This document shows, one piece after another, positions 12,396 to 23,860 of a stretch of DNA of 64,000 bases. The notes under the pieces are model-generated. The model had not been told where the DNA came from. It saw only the letters and a list, made by a program, of their open reading frames with translations, and did not search any database. Origin of the DNA: Rutstroemia sp. NJR-2017a BVV2. Taxonomy: Eukaryota; Ascomycota; Leotiomycetes; Helotiales; Rutstroemiaceae. The stretch covers positions 310,001-374,000 of the forward strand of contig NJPS01000006.1 of NCBI GenBank assembly GCA_002946415.1, written 5' to 3'. The translations under genes were made by a program, and so were the position numbers. Numbering within the stretch: the stretch's first letter is position 1; the number at the start of each line of letters is the position of its first letter.

Positions 12396-14282
12396 CTACG
12401 CACCGCCAGCCGCAACCTCCATAAACAACTTCTCCCTCCTCATAAACAAACTCGTGATAATGACCAACGCACCCCCAGCAACAACCAAGTAGTACGTCTT
12501 GTCAATCGCCTGCACAATACCCTCTACGGCCTTCGCCCTTACGCTATCCGAGACACTTTCAAACAGCGTACTTTGCGACCCCGCAATGGCGCTCCTGATC
12601 TGCGCATCAGAGAACCCCAGTCCTTCGAACGCATGCTTCACGTTTCGGAACGCGGTGCTTTGAAACACTGTTCCGGAGATGGCGAGGCCGATAACTACAC
12701 CGCCGATTTGCGCTACGTTGATGAAGCCGATGGCGGCGGGAATCATATGCGGGAGGCCGTCCCGCACGAGTCGGGCCGGGGCGATACTGTAGGAGGCTTG
12801 AGTAATCATGCCGCAGGCAATGGCAATGAGGATGCTGAAGCCGTAGATCTTGCCTGCGTTGGTGGAAGTGGTGACTATGACCATAGGCGCGCTGCCAGCG
12901 AGGGCGAAGACACCAAATAGAATGAAGAATGGCCAGTAGTAGCCGATTCTGGGCATGATGATGCCCTGTGCCATGACAACGACGATGTAGAGAACGATGA
13001 ATGGCATGAGCCGGACTGCGGCTTCAAGACCGTTGTCGCCCTTGGCAAATTGGAAGAATAGGGGGATGTAGAAGATTGGTACGAAGAGGGCAGTTCCGGC
13101 GGCGGAAGTGGCGACGAATAAAAGGATCATAGTACGGGACTTGAGGAAGTCGACAGGGAATAACCGGTTCTCTGGGGTGGTGAAAATACAGAAGTATTGT
13201 TGAGCGGCGAAGAGAACTAGTATGACGAAGCAGACGACAAATGTTGCGATGGTGCGACCATCTCCCCAAGCCCAGTCAGCGCCACCGAAGGTCAATACCA
13301 AGACGAATGAAGTGTAGAGACCGGCATTCAATAAAGCTCCAGTCCAGTCAATGTTTTTGAGCTTTTCCAGGAAGGAGAGGTTTGGTTGCGGGTCGAATGA
13401 CGGGATCATGAGAAGGGCAGGAGCAGTAACGCCAAATAGGACAAGGTTTATGTAGAAAGCCTAGAAATCTTGTTAGTGACTATTCTTATTAAGAATCGAA
13501 TTGGAAACAAACCCATCTCCATGTTGCTCCTGAATCGGCAAAAGCTCCTCCAATGACAGGGCCCAGAATAGTACCAACACCCCAGACAATTCCGACACCT
13601 CCTAAGTAGAGAGGACGCTCCCGCATAGTGGTGTTGATCGTGATCAGATTGAGTAGACCGAGATACATGCCCGCCCCTCCCATACCGGCAATTACTTATC
13701 CGAAGTTAGTAATTAAAACAAAATGGGGGGATCATATGAGACTATGCTCTCTTACCTCTTCCAACAATGAGAGCATTCATGTTTGGGGCAGCCCCACAAA
13801 CAGCGCTACCGACAATGAAAGTTGTGACGGAAGCAATATGCGTCCATTTAACATTGAAGATACTATACATCTTTCCCCTGCAAGACAGTATTAGCATGGT
13901 CATGGTGATATGCAGTGGAATATACCCACAAGGTCAAGATAGTGGCAATGGAACCCAAGGGAAAACCGGTACCCAGCCAGGATAACTTTGTGATTTCTCC
14001 ATAGGTCCCTAGAACCGCGGATTGGATATCTGCTGCGACAGTGTTGTCCAGTCCATACAAGAAGTCCGCGATATAGAACCCAACGCAAATGATGATCCAC
14101 TTGATGCCTTTGATCTGCCTCTCCATTTCTGGCGGAGGACTGGCTGGTGATAGCCCTTTCTCCGAATCTCCGGACCGCTCCTCGGATGCAGTTGTAGAAG
14201 CCATTGTTGAAGTGGCTTCGGAACGCGGAATCGCCAGCGTTTGATGTGGTTCTGTAGACATGACTGTGGGGGCGGATAACAA
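12396..14282 (-). CDS. MFS drug/toxin exporter, DHA2 (14-helix) type
   Basis: Four exons: 14282-13930, 13877-13756, 13694-13513 and 13460-12396, giving 573 aa if translation starts at 14282; a second in-frame ATG at 14261 is equally possible. The hydrophilic N-terminus (about 60 aa) is followed by repeated hydrophobic helices. DHA2 landmarks: GLDNTVAADIQ in helix 1, WLGTGFPLGS, the segment GKMYSIFNVKW with GSAVCGAAPNMNALIVGR, and motif C-like GVGTILGPVIGGAFAD then WRWAFYINL. Such antiporters pump drugs, toxins or secondary metabolites across the plasma or vesicle membrane; the substrate cannot be read from sequence. A TATATATT element at about 14394-14403 lies roughly 115 bp upstream. Confidence 0.9.
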
Positions 14283-15193
14283 TGGAAACTTGGTCGTACT
14301 TGAACCAATACTCGGTTTCTCGACGAGTTTCGAGAATCAATGGTATAGTAGCAAGTGTTGTGTGTAGAAAATAGAAAATTGCACGACTGCAGCTAATATA
14401 TACGGATGGTAACAAAAATATGACACACCCGCCATGCCTACTTACCTAGCTACAAACGTCCCATTCCGTACCGCACAGGTCCGGGGAAGGAGGAGATTTG
14501 AAAGCAGAAAGGGAACGGATCTACCAGCTCATCCATGGTAATCCTTCCACGCCGTATACTCTTTGTCCAATCACCTCAACAACTTAAACGTCTCGACACA
14601 CTTGATAGGACTGTTCAAAGGTCGTAAGGGTAAGCGCACAACATTTGCCGAGAATGTTGTGCCTTAAAGGGGTTTCGGAGATGTAGATTTCGGAGATGTC
14701 GCGTACACTAAACTCTGACAAAGTTTTCGGCGTATCGGGGATAAACCCATCAGGCTAACTGCAAAAGAAGATTGACAAAGATACCAACAACATGTATTAA
14801 ATACCGATTGGATGTTTGTATGCAGCCAAGCCGAAATATCATAACGCCAACACCTTTCGGATGGAGAATTTATTTGGAAGCATGCAATTTCTAAGAAGCA
14901 GCAGATTGTGACCGAAAAACAGTCATTCGAGCGGATGACATGGAATGAATGGTTAGAGGCACCGTGGAGAAAGTTAGTGAAAGTCGGGGTGCTACCGGAA
15001 TAACGTAATCAGCCCAATATGTTAAGTCCGAAACTTTGACGCTAACTTTATTTGCACTGCAAACGTATGTGCGGGACTGCTCCGTCTCTCCAGGTCAGAA
15101 ATAACAGGCCGACAATATTATCCAAAAGGTATTTGAACAATGAAAATATTACAGTATCTTAGAATATTTAGAATCTTTATCTGATAATAGTAT
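14283..15193. other. intergenic, nothing recognised
   Basis: Promoter side of the MFS gene and downstream side of the next minus-strand frame. No conserved coding sequence seen. Confidence 0.5.
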
Positions 15194-15706
15194 CTAGCTG
15201 TCAGATATTGTCCTAAATCGGCTGGTTTTCTCTACGCCGAAGAGTCCGTCTGTCGCCCATAGAAGGGTGGCCAGATATTGTACCAACATATAGCACAAAA
15301 CGAACGTGCCGACATGCGATCGCTGGTGCAACATCTTTTGCATATAAAGAGATAACTGCAGGGCAGAGTCACACTTGGTTGCTTCACCAGCCGAGTACTC
15401 ATTGAGAACGCCATCCAACACCCGGATCATACTCCAGGAAAATTCCCGATTTCCTATCAGCATGACGTGCGGCACATCATGCAAGCCATGGTCACCCATT
15501 TGGAGATGCAAGCCTTTGCACCTGCGTACTTCATCGGCTAGCTCATGGTACACCGCACCTGCCTGTAGCAGGTAACTAGAGAAAGTTTCCACCGTACTGG
15601 GAATTGCGAAGCAGTTCAATCGCATAGCTCTATCTCTTTTTTGCACAGGTTGTCTCAGGATGTTACTGACCTTGCCCGCCAACCGGATAATAACCCAAAG
15701 TTGCAC
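15194..15706 (-). CDS. uncharacterised frame; possible C-terminal exon of the NmrA gene
   Basis: A 170-codon minus-strand frame opening directly after a GCATAG acceptor at 15707-15708 and ending at TAA/TAG near 15194. It lacks an ATG at the front, so it is more likely an exon than a gene. Its start phase (0) matches a GTAAGA donor in the NmrA gene at 15837. Splicing there (131-nt intron) would replace the last 13 codons of the 310-aa NmrA protein and give about 468 aa. The protein is helical (LLQAGAVYHELADEVRRC, LQLSLYMQKMLHQRSH) with no family I recognise. The alternative is a separate gene whose first exon I missed. Confidence 0.35.
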   Translation of the reverse strand: MQLWVIIRLAGKVSNILRQPVQKRDRAMRLNCFAIPSTVETFSSYLLQAGAVYHELADEVRRCKGLHLQMGDHGLHDVPHVMLIGNREFSWSMIRVLDGVLNEYSAGEATKCDSALQLSLYMQKMLHQRSHVGTFVLCYMLVQYLATLLWATDGLFGVEKTSRFRTISDS

Positions 15707-15798
15707 CTATGCTCCAATCAACGGTGTCCAATCTTCTTTTCGCACATACTCTACCCAGCTAGTCAGTTTGTACCCAGCTGGAATATACTATGGTCCTG

Positions 15799-16904
15799 TC
15801 AATATCTCTCGCTCTTTGACTTAGGTTCTATTCTTACCTCTCGAGGTTGAACATGCTTCTGGCTAGTCATGGCGTCTTCTTCGAACTGCAAGGCTTCGAC
15901 AAGCTCCGTGGTGGCAGTAACAATATGTGAAGGAAAGCCATAACTCGCCAAGCGATCAGCATGCTCCTTTGGAGACACTTGTTCAAATCTTGCCTTGATA
16001 CCAGTTTCTACCAGAAAAATCAGATTTCATCAAGTTCATTGATCGAAACAAGTTCAAACAACGGCTCTCACCATTGGCCCAAATACGAACACGTTCTTCC
16101 TCCGAATGCATCTCGCTGTAAAGCACGACCTGTTTGCTGAAGAAAGACTTGCCGCCTCTCAAGATCTCCCCTATTGCCATGCCTGAATCCTCGGAATCAG
16201 AACACGGGACGTGAGTGCTTCCTGGAAATGGCATTGAGACCACGAAAGTGCCATCTGCATCCTGCATTTCGTTAGTCCCTGTTCAATGTGAATATGGTCT
16301 AGGGGATGGTATCAACACACCTTGTATGGTCCAAGGACTGTGGAGTACTTTACCCAGTTCTGAAAATAGAATGCGACAAAGATCTCAGTGGTTTTAGCCC
16401 ACAGTGCGGGGTAATTCTTAACCAAATCATCCCTGATATACGCCTTGGCATTGTATGGTAAAATGTTCTGAAACTTGCCTCCAGCTAGAGTTCTCCCATC
16501 AGGAAGACTGCTGAGAATATAATGTTCGAGATCAGGTAGTTGAGAGGCAACTTCATTGATCGCATGGGCTTGGGATACTTCTGTATCGAGCGAAATCTGA
16601 TCCCAGAAATTGGTGATAGCAAAGATTGCATTTGCACCTGAAAGTGCATCTTTCACGGATTCAGCGTCCGAGAAGTTTGCAGAAATTACCTCCGCACCAA
16701 GCTTAGAAAGTGCTAACGCTGACGGCTTGGTGGGGTCTCTGGTGATGGCTCGAACGTTGTAGGTCTCTGAAAGATTTTCGAGAATGTAACGTGTCGCTGG
16801 GCCTCCCTTGTTTAGTTAGTCTATGCATTTGCATATCAGTGAGAATAATTACATACCTGGGAACCAGTAGCTCCGAGAACAACTATGAGCTTTTTATCTG
16901 CCAT
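15799..16904 (-). CDS. NmrA-like NAD(P)-binding protein
   Basis: Exons 16904-16857, 16806-16321, 16261-16072 and 16007-15799; 310 aa. Introns of 50-64 nt, all phases consistent. The N-terminal strand KLIVVLGATGSQGG is the dinucleotide-binding loop (GATGxxGG, residues about 11-18), interrupted by the first intron. Further signatures are ITRDPTKPSALAL, an SVKDALSGANAIFAITNFWD segment and YILSSLPDG. Proteins of this family sense NAD(P) redox state (NmrA) or act as reductases of the atypical SDR type; the catalytic role here is unknown. It is head-to-head with the alcohol dehydrogenase at 17593 (688 bp apart). A downstream donor could lengthen the C-terminus (see 15194-15706). Confidence 0.85.
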
Positions 16905-17592
16905 TGTACGATTGTTGCTGGGTGTCGATAACAGCGGTTTGGATGCTAGCTAGAGAGACTTACTGTGCCATGATGATGAGGTTAGGTTGTCTTCTATATG
17001 AGGTCACCTTTGTTTAATTATGAACATCATATTCGCGATGTTTACTCAACATTCGTCTTTTCATTCTGCGTCTACGTTCAGTCAATCAGTAATCATCAGC
17101 AGTTGAATAGTAATCCGCCAACATCTGTGCTTTGCAAGCCATCGTTTATAGCCAATTAGAATTCGTACATTTTTCCAAGCGAGGTTTGTACTTACAGTAT
17201 TAGTCCCACAGAAATGTTGAATAATCTAGGTACATGTCGGCGCCGACGGCACGATTCTTCTTTTACTGTTTTCGGAAATTTTTACATTTGCGTACGATAG
17301 CGCGTACGTACTGCTTGGCAATTATCACGTCGTCGAGTCTTCAATATGCTTCAATATGTAGCGAAGCGCTTAGGACCGCTGCTGTAGATTCCGTAAAGTC
17401 AATTATTCAGCTCCAGCTTCGGTGATAAAATGGCGACTTAAATGTCTGGGAAGTCCTATATAATGTGCACTGAGCTATTAGATACCTCGACAGTTTCAAG
17501 GAATCATCCTCTCCATACCCTATCATCACGCATTTCAACATTGAGCAACCGCAAGATTCAGAATCTGAAATCTTCTAGCAACGCAGGCAACC
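16905..17592. other. divergent intergenic region, NmrA / alcohol dehydrogenase
   Basis: 688 bp between two divergent start codons. No coding sequence. Holds a TATATAA at 17457-17463 suited to the dehydrogenase. Confidence 0.5.
17457..17463 (+). promoter_or_regulatory. TATA box of the alcohol dehydrogenase gene
   Basis: TATATAA, 130 bp before the ATG at 17593. Position and sequence fit a fungal core promoter; not tested. Confidence 0.5.
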
Positions 17593-18850
17593 ATGGTCTC
17601 AACAACAGCATTCAAAGGGTCTTCGAGCGGGGAGATCGTTGAGGCTTCGATCCCGCGAAAGCCCCTGGATGGCTCACAAGTCCTAATCGAAATCCATGCC
17701 GCTGGCTTTTGCGGTACGGATTTACATTACACTCATCAAGATATGGTACTTGGACATGAAGGTGCTGGTGTGGTTGTGGAACTTGGACCTAAAGTCAAGC
17801 ACCTGAAAGTGTGAGTGGTGGAGTTACTTTCTTCACACAGTTCGAGTTGTCCAACAACCCCACCTCCTATATTCCACTTCAGTTTTGTGGTTTCTGTATC
17901 CAAGTATGGTTTACTGGGGATGGGGTGAACAATTACCACAATGGGTCTTCCGGATATTTCACTCGGGGAATGACTTTTCAAATACTGACAGAATAAACAG
18001 CGGCGATCGTGTTGGCTTCGGTTGGTCCCATGACAGCTGTGGAAGATGTGACAATTGCCTCGTCGGTGAGGGCGCACACTGTCTCGAGAAGATGCACTCA
18101 TTCGGACTTACCGAGCTCGACCAAGGCGGTTTCTCTACTCACGCCATCTGGGAAGAAGAGTTCCTCTACACTCTTCCAGACGCCATGTCATTCACCGACG
18201 CCGCCCCTATGATGTGCGCTGGCATGACTGTTTTCACACCCTTAGTTCGGTACGGTGTAAAAGCTACCGACCGTGTAGGCGTTGTAGGAATCGGAGCGCT
18301 AGGGCATCTGGCCATTCAGTTCGCGAGCAAAATGGGTTGCGAGGTAGTTGCATTCTCGGGAAGCGAGAGTAAGAGGGAAGAGGCGCTGAAACTTGGTGCA
18401 ACCAAGTTTGTGGTTACAAGAGGTGATGATAAGATCGATTTGAAGGCCCTTGGTGGAAGACTTAATCATCTTTTCGTCACCACTAGTGTGCTTCCGAGCT
18501 GGGAGAAGTATGTTGCTCTTTTCCTTTCTTGATTAACTGGATACTGATCCGTAAACAACAGGTATATCGATATCATGGCCGTATACGGAACAATCTATCC
18601 ACTCACTGTGTCAGATGGCGATGCAACATTCCCATTCTTGCCATTCCTTCTCAAGGACTTATCATTCAGCACCAGCACCGGCGGTTCGAAGCTGATTTTC
18701 AAGCAAATGTTCGAGTTTGCTGTGAGGCATAACGTAAAACCGATGATTGAAAAGTTTCCATTCAATCTCGACGGAATCAAGGAGGCAGAGAAGAAGATGA
18801 ATGAGGGTAAATTGAGGTACAAGGCTGTGCTGACTGTCATTGACGACTGA
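17593..18850 (+). CDS. zinc-dependent alcohol dehydrogenase (MDR superfamily)
   Basis: Exons 17593-17810, 18001-18507 and 18562-18850; 337 aa. The first intron is long for this window (190 nt), the second 54 nt. The catalytic zinc site is seen as Cys40 in GFCGTDLH and His55-Glu56 in LGHEGAGVV. The structural zinc loop has four cysteines in [15 protein letters not shown]. The NAD(P) fold has [15 protein letters not shown] (GxGxxG). Length and motif order fit cinnamyl-type or YahK/AdhA-like alcohol dehydrogenases, which reduce aldehydes with NADPH; the substrate is unknown. It faces the NmrA-like gene across a shared upstream region, so the two may respond to the same signal. Confidence 0.9.
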
Positions 18851-20577
18851 TGGCCATGATGGTTGTTGATATAGGAGGTGCGGGTGATGACTGGGTGGTG
18901 CATGGAACGCCATCTTGAGTATAAGGTCCAGATTGTGAACAGCCACCAAAAATCTTCTGATGTGTCACCAGCATTACATAGAAAACTTCCGAATACTATT
19001 CAGTCTCAAAAGGACGAAGTCATTCCCCAGCAGCTCCGGCTTCAAAGGTGCACTCATTTAGTGTTAGCATTAAGATATTGAAATATGCAGTACATATAGC
19101 ATACGAAATCATACCGTTTGTGTAATACTACATATGAGTAAGGCTGTCATCATCCAGCGTCGTCTAGTAGTGGGAGCCAGACTAGTCATATTATCCTATT
19201 GTAACTAGCGGGCAACCTAGAGCTCAAGCTAATATGTGAGCAGACCATAAAATCGAGAACGTATGTAACTGTCTCATGACTGAAGCATTGCCATTACGCG
19301 AGCAAGAACCTGATAGACAATCGCATCTCTTAGAGATCTCAAGTATCATCGTCCATGGCTTTCCCATCCTTCATTCCAGGTGACAAAACATAGTTCGCGA
19401 TGTCGAAGTCAAACTCAAAATCACATTCGGTGCTTCACCAAGGATCAAGTTCCATGATTCTCTGGTACCCTAACGTGGACCCCTACCCAGACGTGCAACA
19501 TAATTCCCTTGTACGTACCAGGAATGCTGTCGACGCTTGTTTGACGGAACCGCCGGAATAGTTTGGGTTGATGAAAGTCCATTGTCTCTGATATACAAGT
19601 AAATTCGTCCTGATAGCACCCCACCACGCACATGTACAGCGTAGGAGTTTGCGAGCAATACTTGAAAAGCATGAAGATCAAACAAGTAGTTCCATCCGTA
19701 TCAAGCCATGCACCAGCCCTTTCAAAGTTGTTGAGCAGACTGGTCTGCGATGGAGGAATTCAAGCAGAAGGTCCGGAACGTTGAGGCCTTGCTATTCCCT
19801 CGCTCCTTCAGTGGGAACATATCCACGCGTTCTCTCGCTGGGGCTTTGGGTGTTTTAAGCACATGCTCGACTACGAGATACTGAGGACAGTTGAGATTGC
19901 TGGCACCTCGGCACTTCAATATGTGGAAAGTGGGGTGTGGCTAGTCGAGCTAGTGTGGTTATGGCTAAGCACCCGGTGGGGTTTAACCTTACTCATAGCA
20001 CACCAAACGACCAAAAACTACTGCCAACCACTTTAATAAAGTTATATTTTACAGGTTTAATAATAATATAAATCCAAGTACATATAAGGTTACTCTGATA
20101 GCTAGGAATTACCAGAGAACTCTCACATACTCAATATCTTATTTTCTTGAATTTTAATCGGATAAAATATACTCTAAGAACGAGTTTTGATATGCTCTAT
20201 AGTAATTAGGAAATCCCACCGGATGCTAAAGACCCCCGTTCCTGTCGATCTCCCCCCTTTCCCCTCAAGCCCGCAAAATACGATATACTCCGTAAGTGCG
20301 AAGACATGGAACCAGGATATAAGATAAGTTATCAAGTCCCAACAATTACCAATAAACAAAAATACCTTGCTACCTTCTTCCACTATACGAGGCATAGGCT
20401 ATAGCCGCCAAGCAAACACTTGCCACCGTCGCCTAACTCATGCGGCACAGCCAGGTCTGGGTTGCTAGTCTCCTGCAATGGCTTACAGTATATTTTTCAA
20501 GTCCCACCCCTTAAATCTCAACTCAAAAGTCCACGTTGTAAGAAACTCGCAACGCTCTATCTCTATCTACCGTCAAG
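18851..20577. other. gene-free stretch with an AT-rich core
   Basis: No gene recognised. A pronounced AT-rich block covers roughly 20030-20180, unlike the rest of the window. Short frames around 19.4-19.9 kb lack motifs. Confidence 0.45.
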
Positions 20578-21384
20578 ATGTTCACTCTATTTCCCAGACT
20601 ACCCGTGGAGATCCAAGATCTCATATGGGAGTTCACATTGCCAGGGCCGCGCGTCATGCTCGTGCATTGGGATCCTGTTCTACCGAATGGAAAGCGTGCT
20701 TCGACCAGGAACCCCGAGTTGTTTCACACTTTGGCGAGATCCTGTGATGTGAAAATACCAGTCGCTCTTCATGTAACGAAGGGGTCTAGAAAACTTGCCT
20801 TACTATACCTCACGGAGAGATTCCACGGTTATTGGAATTTCAAATTGGACACATTGTATCTCGACGTCCAGCGATTCATGGGGCATGCCGCTAGATTTAA
20901 CCTCGCCTATCTTGTTGAAAATGGATTATTGGCTGGATTTAAGAATCTTGCGCTGGGTTCCGAAATCTGGTCCAGTAGTCTGGATGGGAATTCACCTCAT
21001 TGGTATGTTATATTGGTTCTTATCTCAGTAGGGTACCTTCTAACCTTAACGACATGCAGCTTGAAATCTGTGCGTCTTTGCACCAATATTTCGACGCTTT
21101 ACTTCTGTCATCGCATGGATAATGTTCAGCAAATCCAGGAGCAATGGGCGATAATACCTCTAAACCAGGTCGTGAAAGCGCTTCCTCCAACCGCGATGAA
21201 AGTCACAGAAATCTTTGAAGAACGTCTACAGAAATATCTGGAAGATGACTATGTGGCTCACAAAAATGAGTGGGATAGTAGAATATCGAAATTGCACATC
21301 GAGTGTATGTTTGTCTGGAATAAGCCAGCCGGAAAGACTATACCCACCTCTGGAGGACAATCTATAATTCCATCGAACTCATGA
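20578..21384 (+). CDS. 2EXR domain protein
   Basis: Best model: exons 20578-21002 and 21060-21384, 249 aa. It begins MFTLFPRLPVEIQDLIWEF, the F-box-like opening of the fungal 2EXR family (formerly lumped with F-box-like proteins). The usual later elements follow: a HVTKGSRKLALLYL-type segment and FKLDTLYLDV. The 57-nt intron (GTATGT donor, CTAAC branch, GCAG acceptor) is a multiple of three and has no stop, so reading straight through gives 268 aa with an extra hydrophobic stretch. Function of 2EXR proteins is unknown; they are strongly expanded in Leotiomycetes and Sordariomycetes. Confidence 0.8.
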   Translation: MFTLFPRLPVEIQDLIWEFTLPGPRVMLVHWDPVLPNGKRASTRNPELFHTLARSCDVKIPVALHVTKGSRKLALLYLTERFHGYWNFKLDTLYLDVQRFMGHAARFNLAYLVENGLLAGFKNLALGSEIWSSSLDGNSPHWYVILVLISVGYLLTLTTCSLKSVRLCTNISTLYFCHRMDNVQQIQEQWAIIPLNQVVKALPPTAMKVTEIFEERLQKYLEDDYVAHKNEWDSRISKLHIECMFVWNKPAGKTIPTSGGQSIIPSNS

Positions 21385-21517
21385 TCCACGATACTACATT
21401 AACCTGATCAAACAATCACACACGCCTCCGAACTTCATACACGACTGGTACGTGATTTGCTCAAATGCATTCTCGATGGGAGAAACTTCAGTTCTCAACC
21501 TCTGCTCTGCTCTACAC

Positions 21518-22519
21518 CTAAGCAGCACCATTGTCCTTCATTTTCTGCAACATTTCCTCCGCATTGGTATCCTTGGGCAACGCATCAGCGCCCATACCCT
21601 CCTCATCCATCATCTTCTGCCTAGTCGCAATAGTCTTCTTCACAGACTCCATCGCCGCCATACGATTGTGCCAAGCCATCACGTTCGGATACTTGGACAG
21701 AGGGGTCTCGCCCGGAGGCGATTGCACACTCAATGGCAAAATAACATTCCACATGAAGAATGACAGATCTGCATACGTGCACTTATCGCCCACGAGCCAA
21801 TCCTTCCCTTCGAGTGCTCCATTGAGTACATTGAGGATTCTTTCACTCTGCTTACTGTACCGCTCGATGACGGATGGCACCTTATCAGGATGGAAGTAGT
21901 TGAACCTAGGCATGATGATCAGCCTGCGCTACCATTCTCTGCATTTCGCGGTCTTGAATGACAACGACGACTTACCAGCCTATCTGGCCAAAAAACGGAC
22001 CCTGCTGGCTCATCTGGAACATCAACCACTGATTGAGCAGATTCTTCTCCTTGAGCGAAGTATATGTCAATTTCTTCTCCGTATCATACTGCTCAATCAA
22101 GTACAAGATGATTGCTCCGGACTCCCATAACGTCAAGTCGGTATTCGGGTCATACATCACTACATTCGATTAGCACTGACTTATGCATGTCTGCACCCAG
22201 TTCTTACCTGGGACCTTGCCGCCTGGATTGATCTTGGCGAATTCAGGCGTCATGAGCTCTTCCCAAAATAGCAGCTTGTATTCGATGGGGAGGCCGAGTT
22301 CTTCGAGGATCATGACGGGCTGGAGTTGGCGGTATTAGTGTCTTTCGAGTAGGACGAGAGTAAGGATGTTCAATCTTACTTTCCACGGGTTTGGTCCGGG
22401 AGCTATGAGGGGTTGTTAATACATGTTACATCCCATGCCGGAGGGATCAGAGAGATAGAAGGTGCAGACTTACAAGTAACCCAGAGTTTAATGGGACGGA
22501 GTTCTTCTTTGGACGCCAT
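21518..22519 (-). CDS. glutathione S-transferase (Ure2/GstA-like)
   Basis: Five exons: 22519-22474, 22402-22380, 22319-22208, 22159-21976 and 21905-21518; 250 aa with every phase consistent. The second exon is only 23 nt and encodes the turn after strand 1 (PGPNPWK). The thioredoxin-like N-domain shows ILEELGLP, INPGGKVP and the glutathione-contacting ESGAIILYL. The helical C-domain shows QWLMFQMSQQGPFFGQ and the N-cap motif DKCTYADLSFF. It should conjugate glutathione to electrophiles or reduce peroxides in the cytosol. No clear neighbour relationship; the 2EXR gene converges on it. Confidence 0.92.
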
Positions 22520-23147
22520 TTTTGGTTAGATGGAACGAACAAACTTTCTCTTTCCTTTTTTTGATCGAGGATTTATCGGGCTTGGGATCACGGAGAATGC
22601 GAGAAATATACTGGAGTTTAAGTTGGACATCTCTCAGTCTTATTTATGTTACACGCAAATGTTATTTGGTATCAGCATTAACCATGCGTCCCGTCTCCTC
22701 ACATTTACGTAAGACTTATATCTGCGTACATTTGACGTACAAAGTGTTGCTCAGTTATAAGCTGCAGACCGTAGTAATGAGCGGATCCCGGGTTATATAA
22801 ATGAACCTCAGAGCGTAGCAGTATTAGTCATACATGGGGGAAGCTTGGATTCGAGGAATCCCATTTCTTTCCCCACAGGGCTCGGGTCCGCAGACAAATT
22901 TGTAACTTCAATGCACCAAAATTGATAAGCCAACTAGACACATCGACTTTTCGACACCGGTAGCTGGGAATGATGACCAAAGAACAAAGCACCGCGAGTC
23001 GTACTTCTTCCAATCACAAATACAGCAACCAAGCTAACCAGCGCTCTTTATCTAAAACGCAACTGGCGGATAAGTCCTAGGTAAGCACTACACCCTATGA
23101 AGCAAGCGCGCAAAGGAAAGCACTTCTACACACAGTTGAATCAACGC
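22520..23147. other. upstream region of the GST gene
   Basis: No coding sequence recognised. A TTATATAAA-like element sits near 22793-22801, about 275 bp from the GST start. Confidence 0.4.
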
Positions 23148-23860
23148 CTACTCCTCAAGTGTCTCCACGAAGTCAAGAATCCATCCAAATGCCTCACCCG
23201 CACCGTGATATTGATTGACGTTATGTCTCGTATTCGCCACATTATCCGGACCCTTCCAGCCCCTGGAAACTATCTCAATGAGCTTGCCGGCTGATATCAC
23301 CTGACCATAATTCCCTTGCCAGTATATCATATATTTGTTTCCATTCAGTGAATATACGGTCCTGTGTATTCCACTCCTGGAGCATCCACCATACTGAAGA
23401 AGGTGAATCTCTCGCCCGGGGTCTCGATCTCTCGAGTCGGACTTGTTGTGCGCGAGGTCAATGTTAGCCTGAAAGAAAACTCGGCGAACCGAAAAATCCA
23501 GAGTGTCCGGTAGGTATCAATGCGGTACAGTCTGATGGGTATTTCATGGCAATCTTCTGCGCGAGGCTCGACCCTAGAGAGTGTCCAACGTCAACTAAAC
23601 GTCACTCTACCTTGTCAAAATGTATGTATTCCATCTTGAGATGTGAGATAAGCTGATTTGTAATATCAGTCAGCACCCCAGCTGAACGATCTGTAGAGGA
23701 TTGGGACGTTTGGAGTCGTCCAGGACCTAGCCGCGCATAGGAAAAAGAGGCCTAGACCCGCTCTGCTGCTGGGTCTATGTAGTTGTACTGGTAGCTTCAA
23801 CTTGTGGCTAGCGGTATGGCCGATGGGTCACTTCCAGATAGTGTTATGAGAAGTGAGCAA
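23148..23860 (-). pseudogene. decayed alpha/beta hydrolase
   Basis: Minus-strand remains of a lipase/hydrolase-like protein. One frame gives FSYARLGPGRLQ, then DRSAGVLTDITNQL, then VDVGHSLGSSLAQKIAMKYP, which contains the nucleophile elbow GHSLGS. After this come GHSGFFGSPSFLSG and, in another frame, FTFFSMVDAPGVEYTG. A third stretch (YWQGNYGQVISAGKLIEIVSRGW, ending at 23148) resembles the usual C-terminal His region. In-frame stops occur at 23752-23754 (TAG), 23602-23604 (TGA) and 23464-23466 (TAA), and at least one frameshift separates the last blocks. None of the stops is explained by an intron of normal size. I see no usable start. The remaining sequence is too damaged to be functional as read. 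Confidence 0.75.

Noticed and set aside
23464..23604. Possible introns rescuing the alpha/beta hydrolase
   Set aside because: The interval around the TGA would need an intron of about 16 nt, too short to splice; the other stops have no good GT/AG pair either.
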